Shown: positions 48,601-60,689, numbered from the stretch's first letter. The stretch is 64,000 bases of DNA from Tetragonia tetragonoides (GCA_038025085.1 CM076142.1:7910501-7974500); one strand, 5' to 3'. The notes: a model not told the origin generated them from the sequence alone. A program made the numbers and translations.

Positions 48601-50939
48601 GTCACTTTTGTCCATATTTCTGATCTGCATAGAGTCTCTCATGACCCTAGAGGACCCTTGGTTCCCTGAAAGGGTCATACGGATCCCCGATCTTTGATAT
48701 CACCCATACATTCGGTGTTCTGACTCTTAAACACCAGTGTCCCGTAAACGCCCTTCCAAGCCTATGAGGGACCGGATAATCGTCCCCGTAGGCCTCCCAT
48801 GTCCCCTAGAGTTGTCACGTAGCATGTGGTGCGAAAATGTTCACCTTCGTTTCGGAGCCTCCCGGAAGCTCAAAAAGTGGATTATAGCCTTAGTTTTCGG
48901 CTTCCCGAGGCCCGGGTGTTATTTTTGCCCAATATTTTGCTGGGGGTCTATCGTGACCCTGCAAGATTCTAGGTACCTCCGGGAGGATCATCAGGGTCTC
49001 TGAACTTCGATATCACCCATGCTTTCGGTGTTCCGACCCTTTCATTGGTGTCACGTAAAAAAGCCCCTACAAGCCTATCTGGGACCCGATAACGGACCCC
49101 GGCGACCTCCTATGTTCTCTAGGGGCATCCTGTGCGATCTGGTGCAAAAATTGTAATGCTTCGTTTCAGGGCTTCCCAGAAGCTCAGAAAACGTTGATTA
49201 TAGCCTTCGGTTTTCAGTTTTCCAAGGTCTGGTTGTCATTTTTACCCAAACTTCTCCGGTGGGTTTATCATGACCCTAGAGTACCCTCAGTACCCTAGGA
49301 GGATCATCTGAATACTCGAACATCGATATCATCCATACATTCGGTATTCCAACTCTTATACACTAGTGTCCCGTAAAAAGCCCTTACAAGCCTATAAGAG
49401 ATAAGCGACCCCGAGTGTCTCCCATGTCCCCTAGAGTTGTCCCACGTGATGTGGTGCAAAAAAATAAACCTTAGTTCCGGGGCTTCCCAGAAACCCAAAA
49501 AACGTGGATTATACCCTTCGTTTTTGGCTTCCGGGGGCCCGAGTGTCATTTTTTCCATACTTCTCTGGAGGGTTTATCATGACCCTAGAGGACCCTCGCT
49601 GCCCCGAAAGGGTTACATGGATCCCCGATCTTCGATATCACCCATGCATTCGGTGTTTCGGCTCGTACACTCCGTAAACGCCCTTCCAAGCCTATCAGAG
49701 AGCGAATAAGCGACCCCGTGTGCCTCCCATGTCCCCTAGAGTTGTCACGTGGCATGTGGTGCGAAAATGTTCACTTCGTTTCTGGCCTCCAGGAAGCTCA
49801 AAAAACGTGGATTATAGCCTTAGTTTTCGGCTTCTCGGGCCCCTGCTGTCATTTTTGCCCAAACTTTTACGGGGCGTCTATAGTGACCCTGGAGAACTCT
49901 AGGTACCCCGAGAGGGTCGTCAGGGTGTCCGAACTTTGATATCAACCATGCTATCGGTGTTCCCGCCCTTACATTGGTGTCACGTAAAAACGCCTTTACA
50001 AGCCTATCAGGGACCCGATAACGGATCCTGGGGGCTTTCTATGTTCTCTATGGGTGTTCTGTACGATGTGGTTCAAAAATATAAACTTTCGTTCTAGGGC
50101 CTCCAGGAAGTAAAAAAACGTGGGTATAGCCTTCGGTTTTCATCTTCCCGGGGCCCGGTTGTCAATTTTGCCTAAATTTCTCCGGTAGGTTTATCGTGAC
50201 CCTAGAGTACCCTCGGTGCCCTAGGAGGGTCATCCGAATCCTCGAACTTCGATGTCAACCTTACATTCGGTGTTCTAACTCTTACACAAGTGTCACCGTA
50301 AAGCGCCCTTACAAGCCTATGAGGGACCTGATAAGCGACTCCGGGTGCCTCCCATGTCTTCTAGGGTTGTCCCGTGCGACGTGGTTCGAAAATACAAACC
50401 TTCATTATGAAGCCCAAATAATGTGGATTATAGCCTTCGTTTTTGCCTTCCTAGGGCCCGGATGTCATTTTTTCCCATACTTCTCTAGAGGGTTTATCAT
50501 GAACCTTGAGGACCTCGGTGCCCTAAAAGGGGCATATGGGTCCTTGATCTTTGATATCACCCATGCATTCGTTGTTCCGGCTCTTAAACCATTGTCCCGT
50601 AAAATGCCTTTCCAAGCCTATTAAGGACTGATTAGCGATCTTGTGGGCCTCCCATGTCCCCTGGAGTCGTCACGTGACATGTGGTGCGAAAATTTTCACC
50701 TTCGTTCCGAGGCCTTCCGGAAGCTTAAAAAACGTGGATTATAACCTTAGTTTTCGACTTCTAAGGGCCCGGCTGTCATTTTTGCCTCAACTTTTCCAGC
50801 GGTCTATCGTGACACCTGGAGGACTCTAGGTACCCCGTGAGGGTCATCAGGGTAGCCGAACTTCGATATCACCCATGCTTTCGTTGTTCCGCCCTTACAT
50901 TGGTGTCACGTAAAAATGCCCTTACAATAATCCTATCAG

Positions 50940-51731
50940 TAGGGATGTAAATGGATTGGATTCGGGTCGGGTGGACCATCATCCGCTCCATCCGCGAAAT
51001 CCATCCGCTCCATCCATCACCCGCGAACCATCCAATCCTAATCCACTCCATCCGTCATCCACGGTTTAAACGGAAGGATCGGGTGATAAACGGTTTAGTG
51101 ATGTTTGATTTTAGTAACATACTACATTAAGTGTTCTATTTTGCTTTTGTTTTTACATAAAAATAGCAGTGTGCTAGATTTGTTGGATAGGCATTTATCT
51201 TTTCAGAATCTTAGTCCACTTACAGATTTATTGTCCTTTGACATGTAGGGCTTCACAATCCCTTGACAAGTTGCATCTCTGAATTTGATAGACAGTTGCA
51301 GCTAAAAGAAGGCCTATTGTTGCAGCAAGAGAAGGCTCGGCACACTAGCTCTCTTGTCAATGAGGAGATCTCAATAAAGCTGTTAAAGCTAGGTGAGCTC
51401 ACTTGAATCTTCTTTGCTTTACCTTTTTCTTTATTTGGTGTTTCTTTCCTGATGTCCTATTTTGGTACGATTTTTGCATGTATTGATGAAACCAGCAAGA
51501 GAACACTAAATTTATATTTATATTTTTTTTCCTTTTTTTTTTAATTAAACGGGTGATGGATGGTTTTAGCGAGTCGGGTTCGCGGGTGGAAAATGTCCAC
51601 CCGAATCCTATCCGATCCGTCACCCACTCCATCCACCATCCTCTTAAGGATCCGTTTATTCGGGTTTTGATCCATATATTCGGGTCGGATGGTGCGGATA
51701 TCCGCGGATGGAGTATCCATTTACATCCCTA
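50940..51731. mobile_element. hAT-like non-autonomous element inserted in the satellite
   Basis: The termini are inverted repeats TAGGGATGTAAATGGAT, and the element is flanked by a perfect 8-bp duplication CCTATCAG (50932-50939, 51732-51739), the hAT signature. Satellite sequence resumes exactly across it. Subterminal GGGTCGG-type repeats resemble the element at 39117-39813. There is no transposase; the interior holds an exon-like segment (51249-51392). Confidence 0.9.
51249..51392 (+). pseudogene. Exon-like gene fragment carried by the hAT-like element
   Basis: A 144-bp segment bounded by an acceptor (gacatgtag) and a strong donor (AG|gtgagc). With two leading bases and one trailing base set aside it is open for 47 codons, including SCISEFDRQLQLKEGLLLQQ and KARHTSSLVNEEISIKLLKL, an amphipathic helical composition typical of real protein. 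It is a whole number of codons long. I do not recognise the parent gene. Confidence 0.6.
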
Positions 51732-53387
51732 CCTATCAGGGACCCGAAAACGGACCCCGCGGCCTCCCATGTTCTTTAGGGGTGTCCTATGTGATGTGGT
51801 GCGAAAATATAAACCTTTGTTCCAAGGCCTTCCGAAAGCTCAAAAAACGTGGATTAGCCTTCGATTTTCAGCTTCACGGGGCCCGGTTGTCATTTACCCC
51901 CAAATTTCTCCAGTGGGTCTATCATGACCCTAGAGTACTCTCGGTGCCTTACGAGGGTCATCCGATCCCCGAACTTCGATATCACCCATGCATTCGGTGC
52001 CCTTATGTCTCGTAAAACGCCCTTACAAGGCTATGAGGGACCGAATAAGCGACCATCGGTGCCTCCCATATCTTGTAGGGTTGTCCAGTGCGATGTGGTG
52101 CAAAAAAATAAACCTTCGTTCCGGAGCCTTTCGAAAGCCCAAAAAAGGTGGATTATATAGCCTTCATTTTTGGCTTCTCGAGGCATGGGTATCACTTTTT
52201 CTCATACTTCTCTGGAGGGTTTATGATGACCACAGAGGACCCTCGGTGCTCTGAAAGGGTCATATGGATCCCCGATCTTTGATATAACCCATATATTCGG
52301 TGTTCATATTCTTACACACCTAATGTTGTCACGTGGCATGTGGTGATGTTCACCTACGTTCCGGAGCCTTCCGAAAGCTCAAAAAAGGTGGATATATAGC
52401 CTTAGTTTTCGGTTTCCTAGGGCCCGGGTGTCATTTTTGCCAAAGTTTTTGCGGGGGCTCTATCGTGACCCTGGAGGACTCTAGGTACCCGGGGGGGTCA
52501 TAAGGGTCTGCGAACTTCAATATGACCCATGCTTTCGTTCATCAGGCCCTAACATTGGTGTCAGATAAAAAAAGGCCCTTACAAGCCTGTCAAAGACCCG
52601 ATAACGGACCTCATGGGCCTCCATGTTCTCTAGGGGTGTCCAGTGCAATGTGGTGCAAAAATATAAACCTTCGTTTCGGAGCCTTCCGGAAGCTCAAAAA
52701 ACGTGGATTATAGCCTTCGGTTTTCAGCTTCCCGGGGCCCGATTTTCATTTTGCGCAAACTTCTCCGGTTGGTCTATCATGACCCTAAAGTACCCTCGGT
52801 GCCAAATGAGAATCATTCGAATCCCCAAATTGCAATATCATACATGCATTGGTGTTCCATCTTTTAGACACACCAGTGTCCCATAAAACGCCCTTACAAA
52901 ATTATGAGGGGTTGGATAATCGACCCCTTGTGCCCAGAAAATAAATAAACTACCCAAAGCCTTGTTAGTTATTACCATGATAAAATTAATAAAAATGAAA
53001 AAAACAACCCCGCAAAGAATGGGCACAACCGAAGTCCACATATGTACAATAGCAAATGACAACTAGCAACTATGGAGAGGCAAGTAGGCATTATATTTTT
53101 CCATAAATATGAAACGTTTTTTCTTTTTTTTGGGTCGCAGTACGTAAAATGCATGCATGTGCACATGATAATTCATCTGTTCCCAATAGGCAATAGTTAT
53201 TATTGCTATTTGCTAATGCAACGCAGCCTGTTGTGCTGCAACACACTCAGAGCAAGTGGAAATCTGAAGACATCTTTTCTTTTTCTTACTTTGTTTTTCT
53301 TCTCTCTTTTTTCCTTCGGTTTATCACGGAGTTTTGTGCCTTTCATTAGCTCACATTCAACAAACTCCAAAGTTCACTGCTTCTTTT

Positions 53388-55060
53388 GGATTTTTTGCCT
53401 AAAACTACCTTTGTTTAGAAAATTTTGAAAATAACTACCTTTGTTTCGCGAATTTGTCGAAAACTACCTTCTTTCTTGTTTTTTTTGCGAAAGACTACCA
53501 TTTGACGGAAAATGGAGTAACGGGGTTAAGTCTGAGTGTGAACAACTTGATTTGACCATAATACCCCTCATTTATGAACCAAAAACACGTGCCCCTCACT
53601 TGTCATTTTTATTTATCAAAACATTTCCCCTGTTTCCTGAATTCTTCGTCATCTCCTCCTTTTAGCTCATTCTCTCTCTTCTTCGGTCTTCCGCAACTCG
53701 CAAGCTCAAAAAATCGCCATTGGCGATCTTGAAGTTACAGCTCGATCTGGAAGATTTGATGCTCGATGAACATGTTTTGGAAGATTCAGCTCGATTTCTG
53801 AAGGAAATGTTTACAGCTATCACACTGAACTCACACGGCCAAAAACCCAATTTGAGGAGAGAGAAAGACACACAGAGCCACAGCCATCGTCAGCGCTGAT
53901 TGAGTTTTAATGCCCCTTTGCGCCATCATCCCACTTGGGCATTTCATCGAACATGTGATAGACATAAGACACAAAGCCACAAAACAAAGGGGAGTTTATT
54001 TTTATCAGATTTTTCTTCAATACTCCAAATTTCTCACAATATGTGAGTTAAGAGTGAGAAAACGAAGCGGTGATAGTGATGCATGCAACAAACAATTCTG
54101 GTTCCTCTCTCCTCCCAAATTTTCCAATCACCACCAACAACAAATATTACACACTCATCTCACATGGGACGATACCCATTTCTCAATTCAAGACTCAACC
54201 AACAACAAAACTTCTCAACCACCAGTTCATCGAGTTTCCCATTTTCACTGTATTGGGTAATCAATTAATAATGTTGCTAATGAGTTTGGGGATAATTCGC
54301 CCCTTTATCAATAAAATTTGGGTTTTGGTGATTTTCTGGGTGTTTTTTTTCATTAATGGAATTTGGGGGTTGGGTTAATATTCTGGGTTTGTTCATTAAT
54401 GGAATTTGGGAGTTAAGGTCATTTTCCTGGGTTTTTTTCATTAATGGAATTTGGGGTTGGGGTTTCCTCTGGGTTTCTTTTTTTCATTTATCGAATTCGA
54501 GTTTAAGGTCATTTTGTTTGTTAGTTCAATTTTGGTGGATAAAGGTCTCTTGCAAGGGAGCATATGGACGTGGTGTTGACATTAATTCTCTGTTTGTTCA
54601 AGGTGAGCAAGGTGAGGGTCGTGGTGCTAGTTGTGAATGTGATGGTTGAAGAGAGAGAATGGGAGGAAAACAAATGGAAGGAGATAGGGACGAACCGATG
54701 GTTTGTTTGAGGAGAGAGAGTGGAAGTGTAATGGGTTGCCAATTTCCATCTCTTGTCTGCAACGAAAATCTTAACAGAATTCTAAAAGGTCAAATAAAAA
54801 AAGGGAATAAGAGGAGGGAAAATAAAAGGGAATAAGAGGGGTGGAAAATAAAAGGGAAATGATTTTGACTCAGTCAACTAACTTAAGTGAGGGGTAATAT
54901 GGTATTTTATATTCAAAGTTAACTCCGTTACTCTATTTTCCGTCAAATGGTAGTATTTCGCAAAAAAAACAAGAAAGAAGGTAGTTTTCGACAAATTCGC
55001 GAAACAAAGGTAGTTATTTTCAAAATTTTCTAAACAAAGGTAGTTTTAGGCAAAAAATCC
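53388..55060. mobile_element. Mutator-like element with long terminal inverted repeats
   Basis: Flanked by a perfect 9-bp duplication, GCTTCTTTT (53379-53387 and 55061-55069). The ends, starting GGATTTTTTGCCTAAAACTA, are inverted repeats of at least 135 bp with few differences, continuing in weaker form to about 200 bp. The length is 1,673 bp and no transposase domain is visible, so it is non-autonomous. Its interior includes CT-rich sequence, a short minus-strand frame (53662-53871) and a tandem repeat (54300-54520). Confidence 0.88.
54300..54520 (+). repeat. ~60-bp tandem repeat inside the Mutator-like element
   Basis: About four units share TTCATTAATGGAATTTGGG followed by a G/T-rich segment and CTGGGTTT. 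The frames across it are low-complexity. Confidence 0.75.
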
Positions 55061-55194
55061 GCTTCTTTTATTTAACTTAAACTTTTGGCCCTACAAGAGG
55101 CAATGGAGGCTAGAGGAAAAAATCGCGTTGCGCGCATAGCCGAGAGTTCTAATGAAATGCTCGGATGCTCAATATTCGATCTCAATTTTGTCAA

Positions 55195-55300
55195 TTCACA
55201 TCAGGAATATCGACCGTCGGCCACATTGATTATTTTCATGCGCGAGACAACTCTCAACATTGGTTAAAAATGTATAAGTCCCTGCCACTTAATTACATAT
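55195..55300 (-). mobile_element. Degenerate SINE copy
   Basis: Shares TATCGACCGTC-GCCACA-TGATTATTTT and CTTGG/ATTGGTTAA...TAAGTCCCTGCCACT with the SINE at 61761-61954, with an internal deletion. No clear target duplication. Confidence 0.5.
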
Positions 55301-55372
55301 TATTGGTTATAGTGTATTATTATTCTTTACTACACTAGTCAACAATTTACAACTTAAATTATTAAACACTAA

Positions 55373-55926
55373 GACTCTGTTTGGTTGGGCGGAAAATTAT
55401 TTTCAACTGAAAAGTATTTTCAGTGTAAAATGTATTTTCGTTCACAATTTCCGTTATTTGGTTACAACAGAAAACAATTTTCCTAAACAAAATTTTTTCA
55501 TTAAAAAAATATAAAATCTCCTAACATAGTTGCGTCGATCTCGAAAAACTAGGCGGATTCAAGAAAAAAATTACCTCAAATGCATATTGGAGTCAAAAAT
55601 TATACTTATGTGAAGAAAAAAACAATATTGAGAAAGTGGCCCGAAAATTCAGCCTGAGGCCCAATCAAGTCGGGTGCGAGTTTGTTTTTATGACCCGAAG
55701 TCCCGACAACCAAAGCCGACGATCAACACTATTAGTGCTCCGGGGACATAGTGTTCCACCATAGGAAAACCGTTTTCCCTTCATTTTGAAGGGAAAACAT
55801 TTACACCTATGTAGGTGAAAATGTTTTTCCCCCTGAAAATCATTTTCCTTTTCATTGTAAACCAAACAATGGAAAATGGGAAAACTGTTTTCAGAAAAAC
55901 TGTTTACATCCCAACCAAACGGAGCC
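55373..55926. mobile_element. PIF/Harbinger-like MITE
   Basis: The termini GACTCTGTTTGGTTGGG and GGCTCCGTTTGGTTGGG (right end, reversed) are inverted repeats. A TAA duplication flanks the element (55370-55372, 55927-55929). Both features are standard for Harbinger elements. The subterminal GAAAATnATTTTC words are palindromic. No transposase. Confidence 0.85.
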
Positions 55927-55929
55927 TAA

Positions 55930-56711
55930 GTATGAGGCGAAGTTTCATGTTTTGGAATTATTTCCTCCTGAATTCTGGTTTAAATTATTCCAATTTCTTT
56001 ATCTTGTTCATTATTCTTTTTGGCTGATCTATCCATTTGTTATTTAGAATTGAACTTAACTTAAGTGAATTGTATTCACTATCACTAAACTAAATTGATC
56101 GCCACATAATTGAAAACACATTGAACTGAAATAAATACAACTAAATGAACCAAATACCGATATATGAGGAGAAAAAAAGTAAGTTTTTAAACTGAACACC
56201 AATAAACTGAACTGAAAACCACCAAATTGACTCGACATCACGAATAAATTGAATTAAATTGATAGAATAAATTCTAAAGAACACACCCTTATTTAATAAG
56301 ACAATGTTTGGTCTTTTGGATACACAAATTCCAAACGTAGATTTAGATTTTGTTTACATGGATATATATACTTGCTACGAGTATAAGCTATTTTTTTTCT
56401 CTCACTTTGTTAGTCGCATTTTTCGTTTGATCGTTTGCCAAGTTAGTTACGTACTTAATTGGTAACATGCATTCTACTATATAATCAATTTTTATTGCAT
56501 CAGCCATCATAAGGCGAGTGTCAGACTGTGGGTGTGATCTTTAGATAGAGCTAATTCGTTCACCTAGTTCAGTGGTGATATTGGGTCAGTTTAGTAATTT
56601 TTAGTTTAATTTAGTTGTGTACAAGTCAGTTCAGTTGTGCTCAATTCAGTTAAGTTGTTTTCCTTCAGAATCATACTTTTTTTCTTATTTATTTCTAACG
56701 TTCAGTTTAAT
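55930..56711. other. Intergenic; GAACTGAAC-rich dispersed repeats
   Basis: Stretches at 56050-56290 and 56590-56660 are made of AACTGAACT / AGTTCAGTT words on opposite strands. The left block also contains TAAATTCTAAAGAACAC, echoed at 57000-57030 across the Stowaway insertion. No gene. Confidence 0.45.
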
Positions 56712-56712
56712 A

Positions 56713-56987
56713 CTCTCTCCGTCCCACAATATAAGTCGTTTAAGGTTTTTGCACACGAATTAACAAAGTTATTAAATAGTCTCAATTCTATCAAAAATAA
56801 TTAAACTTGACTAGTTTACCCCTTAACTTTGTATTTAGCCAAAAAATGAGTAATTATTGAGGTAATGTGAAAGAAGGCCGGTAGAATAGGCAAACAATAA
56901 TAAATACTTTGTTGGAACTCTAAAACGATTTATAATATGGGAAAAAATCAATTTTTTAGAACGACCTATATTGTGGAACAGAGGGAG
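56713..56987. mobile_element. Stowaway-like MITE
   Basis: Starts CTCTCTCCGTCCCACAATAT and ends with the reverse complement CTCCCTCTGTTCCACAATAT, flanked by TA dinucleotides (56711-56712, 56988-56989). This is the Tc1/mariner (Stowaway) signature. Confidence 0.88.
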
Positions 56988-56989
56988 TA

Positions 56990-57784
56990 ATATTGAATTT
57001 AATTCAGTTTAATTCTAAAGAACATCTCATTGAAGCATCGTCTTACTGCTCGCTTCCCACCCATACTGAGACCAAGTCGGAACTCTTAAGCGCTAGCTTC
57101 ACTATCCTTTATAAAAAGGAATACATGTGTAGATCGGATTATCAACATCCTCAAATTGGACTAAAATTAGCACACTTATGTGTTGTCAAAACCTTTCATT
57201 ATCTACAATGTAAATCAAATAAAATATATCTTGTCTCTAATGTCGAAAGAAAGTCTATAAAAGGGTATATTTTATTTCACTGAATTGAACTGAACTATAC
57301 GAACATAAAGTTAAGAATAATGAACTGTAATATTGATCAAGTGGGTAAAGCTCATTAGAACACACCCAAAGACTTCGGTGAGGGATCAAATCAAACTATA
57401 TTAGACAACCATGTAGGACACTCTCTAAATAAACCAACAACAAAGAGGAATATAGAGCGATGCAAATGTCAGTCAAATCAGGTAGGTGTCAAGGCAAGTA
57501 CAGCACAAAAACTTATGTGGACTTAGTTTATGGTAAATCAAGAGGCTAAATCTTTTGAAAAATATCCTTTATGTCCTAAAAAATTTGCACTAGTATGCCT
57601 TGATCTACGGTGAACTAAGTTCTTACAAGACATACTACTCCAAGACTTCATCATTATATACGTACATTGTTAAACTAATTCAAGTTATATCGTTAATATA
57701 TATATTCCAGATAGATACTACTATTTACTATATCAGTTTATAATTTATTTTTCTTCAGAAGAATTCATTTAATTTATAACTTAT
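56990..57784. other. Intergenic sequence
   Basis: A 96-codon frame (56993-57283) begins inside repeat sequence and has no recognisable motif. I see no supported gene. Confidence 0.45.
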
Positions 57785-57785
57785 A

Positions 57786-58054
57786 CTCCATCCGTTCCAT
57801 TCAAACGCTCCCATTTGCCTAAAATGGATGTTTCATACAAACACTCCCATTTCTTTAGTTGGTAAGGAATTTACTAGTCATTTACAATATTACCCCCATT
57901 AAAACCCAAGCTCCACCCTCTTCTTTCTCTCTCCTCAAGTCTCTCTCCATCCATGTTAATGTTGAGGGTATATGGGGAAAGTAGATGGCAAAATAAATTT
58001 TCCTTGTTTTTTGTGCCAAAAGCAAATGGGAGCGTTTGAACGGAACGGAGGTAG
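57786..58054. mobile_element. Stowaway-like MITE
   Basis: Starts CTCCATCCGTTCCATTCAAA and ends with the reverse complement CTACCTCCGTTCCGTTCAAA. TA flanks both ends (57784-57785, 58055-58056). Confidence 0.87.
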
Positions 58055-58117
58055 TACTATCAAACTAATATGGGGTGACATTACCGATTTGCTGGTACAT
58101 AAACAAATGCATATAAA

Positions 58118-58287
58118 TAACTGAGGCCTAATTAGTTACCTTAGATCCAGGTTCGAATCCTTCTCCAATCTATTATAAGTAGTTTATTGTATTGGTCTCC
58201 AATGTCGTTTGTGCCTCCTTTGGACACAACACAAAAAAAAGAAAAAAAAGGCATATAGATGTAACAAAAAAAAAAAACAAACACAAA
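58118..58287 (+). mobile_element. tRNA-derived SINE
   Basis: Box-A-like GAGGCCTAATTAGTTACC and box-B AGGTTCGAATCCTTC are followed by a body and A-rich tails (58230-58280). Direct repeat GCATATAAA lies at 58109-58117 and 58288-58296. A second GCATATA within the tail makes the 3' end slightly uncertain. Confidence 0.65.
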
Positions 58288-58853
58288 GGCATATAAAATG
58301 TACAGCCTAAAACTTGGGAACTTGGATAGTACTGATTTGATGAGGAATATATGAAAACAGAAAATTTACCTTCCCGAATGCCAGAGGATAAAACCCAGTG
58401 TTGAGGGAGGAGGTTACTTCCTGCCATGCTTTAATGATACATTCCCAACGTAGCCTACATTTGATCACCTTTAAAGACAACCTTCCAATATTCTTAGTCT
58501 AACTTTATTTAGGATGATGTATTGTGTATGTTTAACATATAAACTTAGATATGAAATATTTGTCCATTCGGGGTGATTTTCGATTTTCAATAATGTTCAA
58601 TATTCTTAATCTAGCTTCATTTGGGATGATGTATTGTGTATGTTTAACATATTTCAAAGTATACTTAGATTTGAAAAACTTGTCCATTTGGATTGGTTTT
58701 CAGTTTTCAACTACGTTCCAATAATCTTAGTTTAGCTTTTTTAGGATGATGTATTGTGTATGTTTAACATATTTTCAAAGTAAACTTAGACGATACGAAA
58801 GACTTATCCGTTCGGGGTGGTTTTCAGTTTTCAACAACGTTCCAATATTCTTA

Positions 58854-59128
58854 GCATCTCCAATGCTATAAACTTTGATGAGGTTTTTATTGTTGAGACA
58901 TCATAAAATTAAAACCTCATTATTTATACAAACCTCTATGGTATAATGCTACAAACCTCTAAGAGGGTTTTTGTATATGACACATCATATCCTATAAACC
59001 AGGTTTGTCTAGACAAACCGCCGGTTTGTACAAACATGAGGTTTATAGGTTTCATCACTATGGGGATGAGATTTTTATAAAGTTTTTTTCTCCACAAACC
59101 TCCCATAAAAATCTTGCATTGGAGATGC
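58854..59128. mobile_element. MITE nested in the ~120-bp array
   Basis: The ends GCATCTCCAATG / CATTGGAGATGC are inverted repeats. The array sequence TCTTA is duplicated (58849-58853, 59129-59133). The interior has paired segments around AGGTTT...AAACCT, suggesting a foldback structure. Family uncertain; the GCATCTCCAA end is common in plant MITEs. Confidence 0.8.
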
Positions 59129-59975
59129 TCTTAGTCTAACTTCATTTAGGATGATGTATAGTGTTTGTTTAACATATTTTCAAAGTAAACTTAGATATGA
59201 ATTGAAAGACTTGCCCGTTCGGGGTGGTTTATTTAGGATGATGTATTGTGTATGTTTAACATATATTCAAAGTAAACTTAGATATGTCCGTTCGGGGTGC
59301 GTGGTTTTCGGTTTTCAACAATGTTCAATATTCTTAGTCTAGCTTCATTTAGGATAATGTATTGTGTATGTTTAACATATTTCAAAGTATAATTAGTGTA
59401 AAAAACTTGTCCGTTTGGGTTGGTTTTCAGTTTTCAACAACGTTCCAATAGTCTAGCTTCATTTAGGATGATGTATTGTGTATGTTTAACATATTTTCAA
59501 AGTAAACTTAGATATGAAAGAATTTTCCGTTCGGGTGATTTTCAGTTTTCAACAACGTTCCAATATTCTTAGTTTAGCTTCAAGTAGGATGATGTATAGT
59601 GTTTGTTTAACATACTTTCGAAGTAAACTTATTAGATATGAAAGATTTGTCCGTTCGGGGTGGTTTTCAGTTTTAAAAAACATACCAATGTTCTTAGTAT
59701 ATTAGCTTCATTTAGAATGATGTATTGTGTTTGTTTAACATACTTTTGAAGTAAACTTATTAGATATGAAAGATTTGTCCGTTCGGGGTGGTTTTCAGTT
59801 TTAAAAAACATACCAATGTTCTTAGTCTATTAGCTTCATTTAGAATGATGTATTGTGTTTGTTTAACATATTTTCAAAGTAAACTTAGATATGAAAGACT
59901 TGTCCATTCGGGGTGGTTTTCAGTTTTCAACAACGTTCCAATATTCTTAGTCTAGCTTATGTCGGATGATATATT

Positions 59976-60186
59976 GGCCTTGTTTGGTTGGTGGCTTTTT
60001 AGCCAGCTTGTTGGACAATCTGGATTTTTTGACCAGTTGACCACCCAACCATCCCAAATTTGGTGTTTGGTTACCAGCTTTTTCACTGGCTTTTTGGACC
60101 CAACAATCTGATTTACAAAAAGTTGGGTAGGGGTAGCTTTTGAAGTCAGCTTGTTGGATTATTATGTAAAATGACAATCTTAACCC

Positions 60187-60268
<82 letters not shown>

Positions 60269-60689
60269 TTTTTATTTTTTATTATCATCATTATTATTTT
60301 TATTATTATTATAATTATTATTATTACTACTACTTTTATTACTAGAAGTAGTTAATACAATTAATATTTATATTATTATTAATTATTATCATTATCATTA
60401 TTAGCATTAATACTTACTTAGAAACTAATGATAATTTAAATTTTAAATAATTAATCAAATAAATATAATTAATTTACATAATATATATTAATAAATTTGT
60501 AATTATTAATATATATAACTAATAATAATTATCAATTATTTTTATTGTTAACAATAGAAAGTTATCTCCATGTCCATAGTGGTCATTTTACACTAAATCA
60601 GCTACCAATAATCAAATAGTCAAACCAGCTAGCACAACAAGTTGACGACAACCAGCTAACCAGCTACCAGCTGCGTGCCAAACAAGACC
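59976..60689. mobile_element. Harbinger-like element nested in the ~120-bp array
   Basis: The ends GGCCTTGTTTGG and GGTCTTGTTTGG (right, reversed) flank a 714-bp interior, with ATT duplicated on each side (59973-59975, 60690-60692). Array sequence resumes precisely (ATTGTGTTTGTTTAACATA). The interior includes CCAGCT-rich subterminal repeats and an (AAT)n microsatellite. Confidence 0.85.
60187..60268 (+). repeat. (AAT)n microsatellite
   Basis: About 27 AAT/ATA units inside the nested Harbinger-like element, followed by degenerate ATT-rich sequence. Confidence 0.95.

Larger units (their letters stand above)
45405..52950. repeat. Satellite array, ~313-bp monomers in a trimeric higher-order pattern
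   Basis: About 22 monomers are recognised by the recurring words GTGGATTATAGCCTT (spacing 302-335, mostly 309-319), GATATCACCCATGC and TCATTTTTGCCCAAAC. Three monomer types are distinguishable: A (CTTCGGTTTTCAGCTTCC; CCTATGTTCTCTA), B (CTTCGTTTTTGGCTTCC; CCCATGTCCCCTAGGGTTG) and C (CTTAGTTTTCGGCTTC; TTGTCACGTGGCATGTGG; AAAATGTTCACC). From about 46.9 kb they follow a repeating A-B-C order with a period of ~925-950 bp; the left edge is B-rich. No long conserved frame exists. A SINE (45549-45656) and a hAT-like element (50940-51731) interrupt the array. Confidence 0.92.

Noticed and set aside
45657..52886. Dozens of open frames of 60-140 codons across the satellite region, with similar protein sequences
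   Set aside because: They repeat with the ~313-bp monomer in changing frames and on both strands and are interrupted by stops; similarity follows from the DNA repeat, not from conserved proteins.
59947..60291. Minus-strand frame with poly-Ile
   Set aside because: Produced by the (AAT)n microsatellite inside a MITE.
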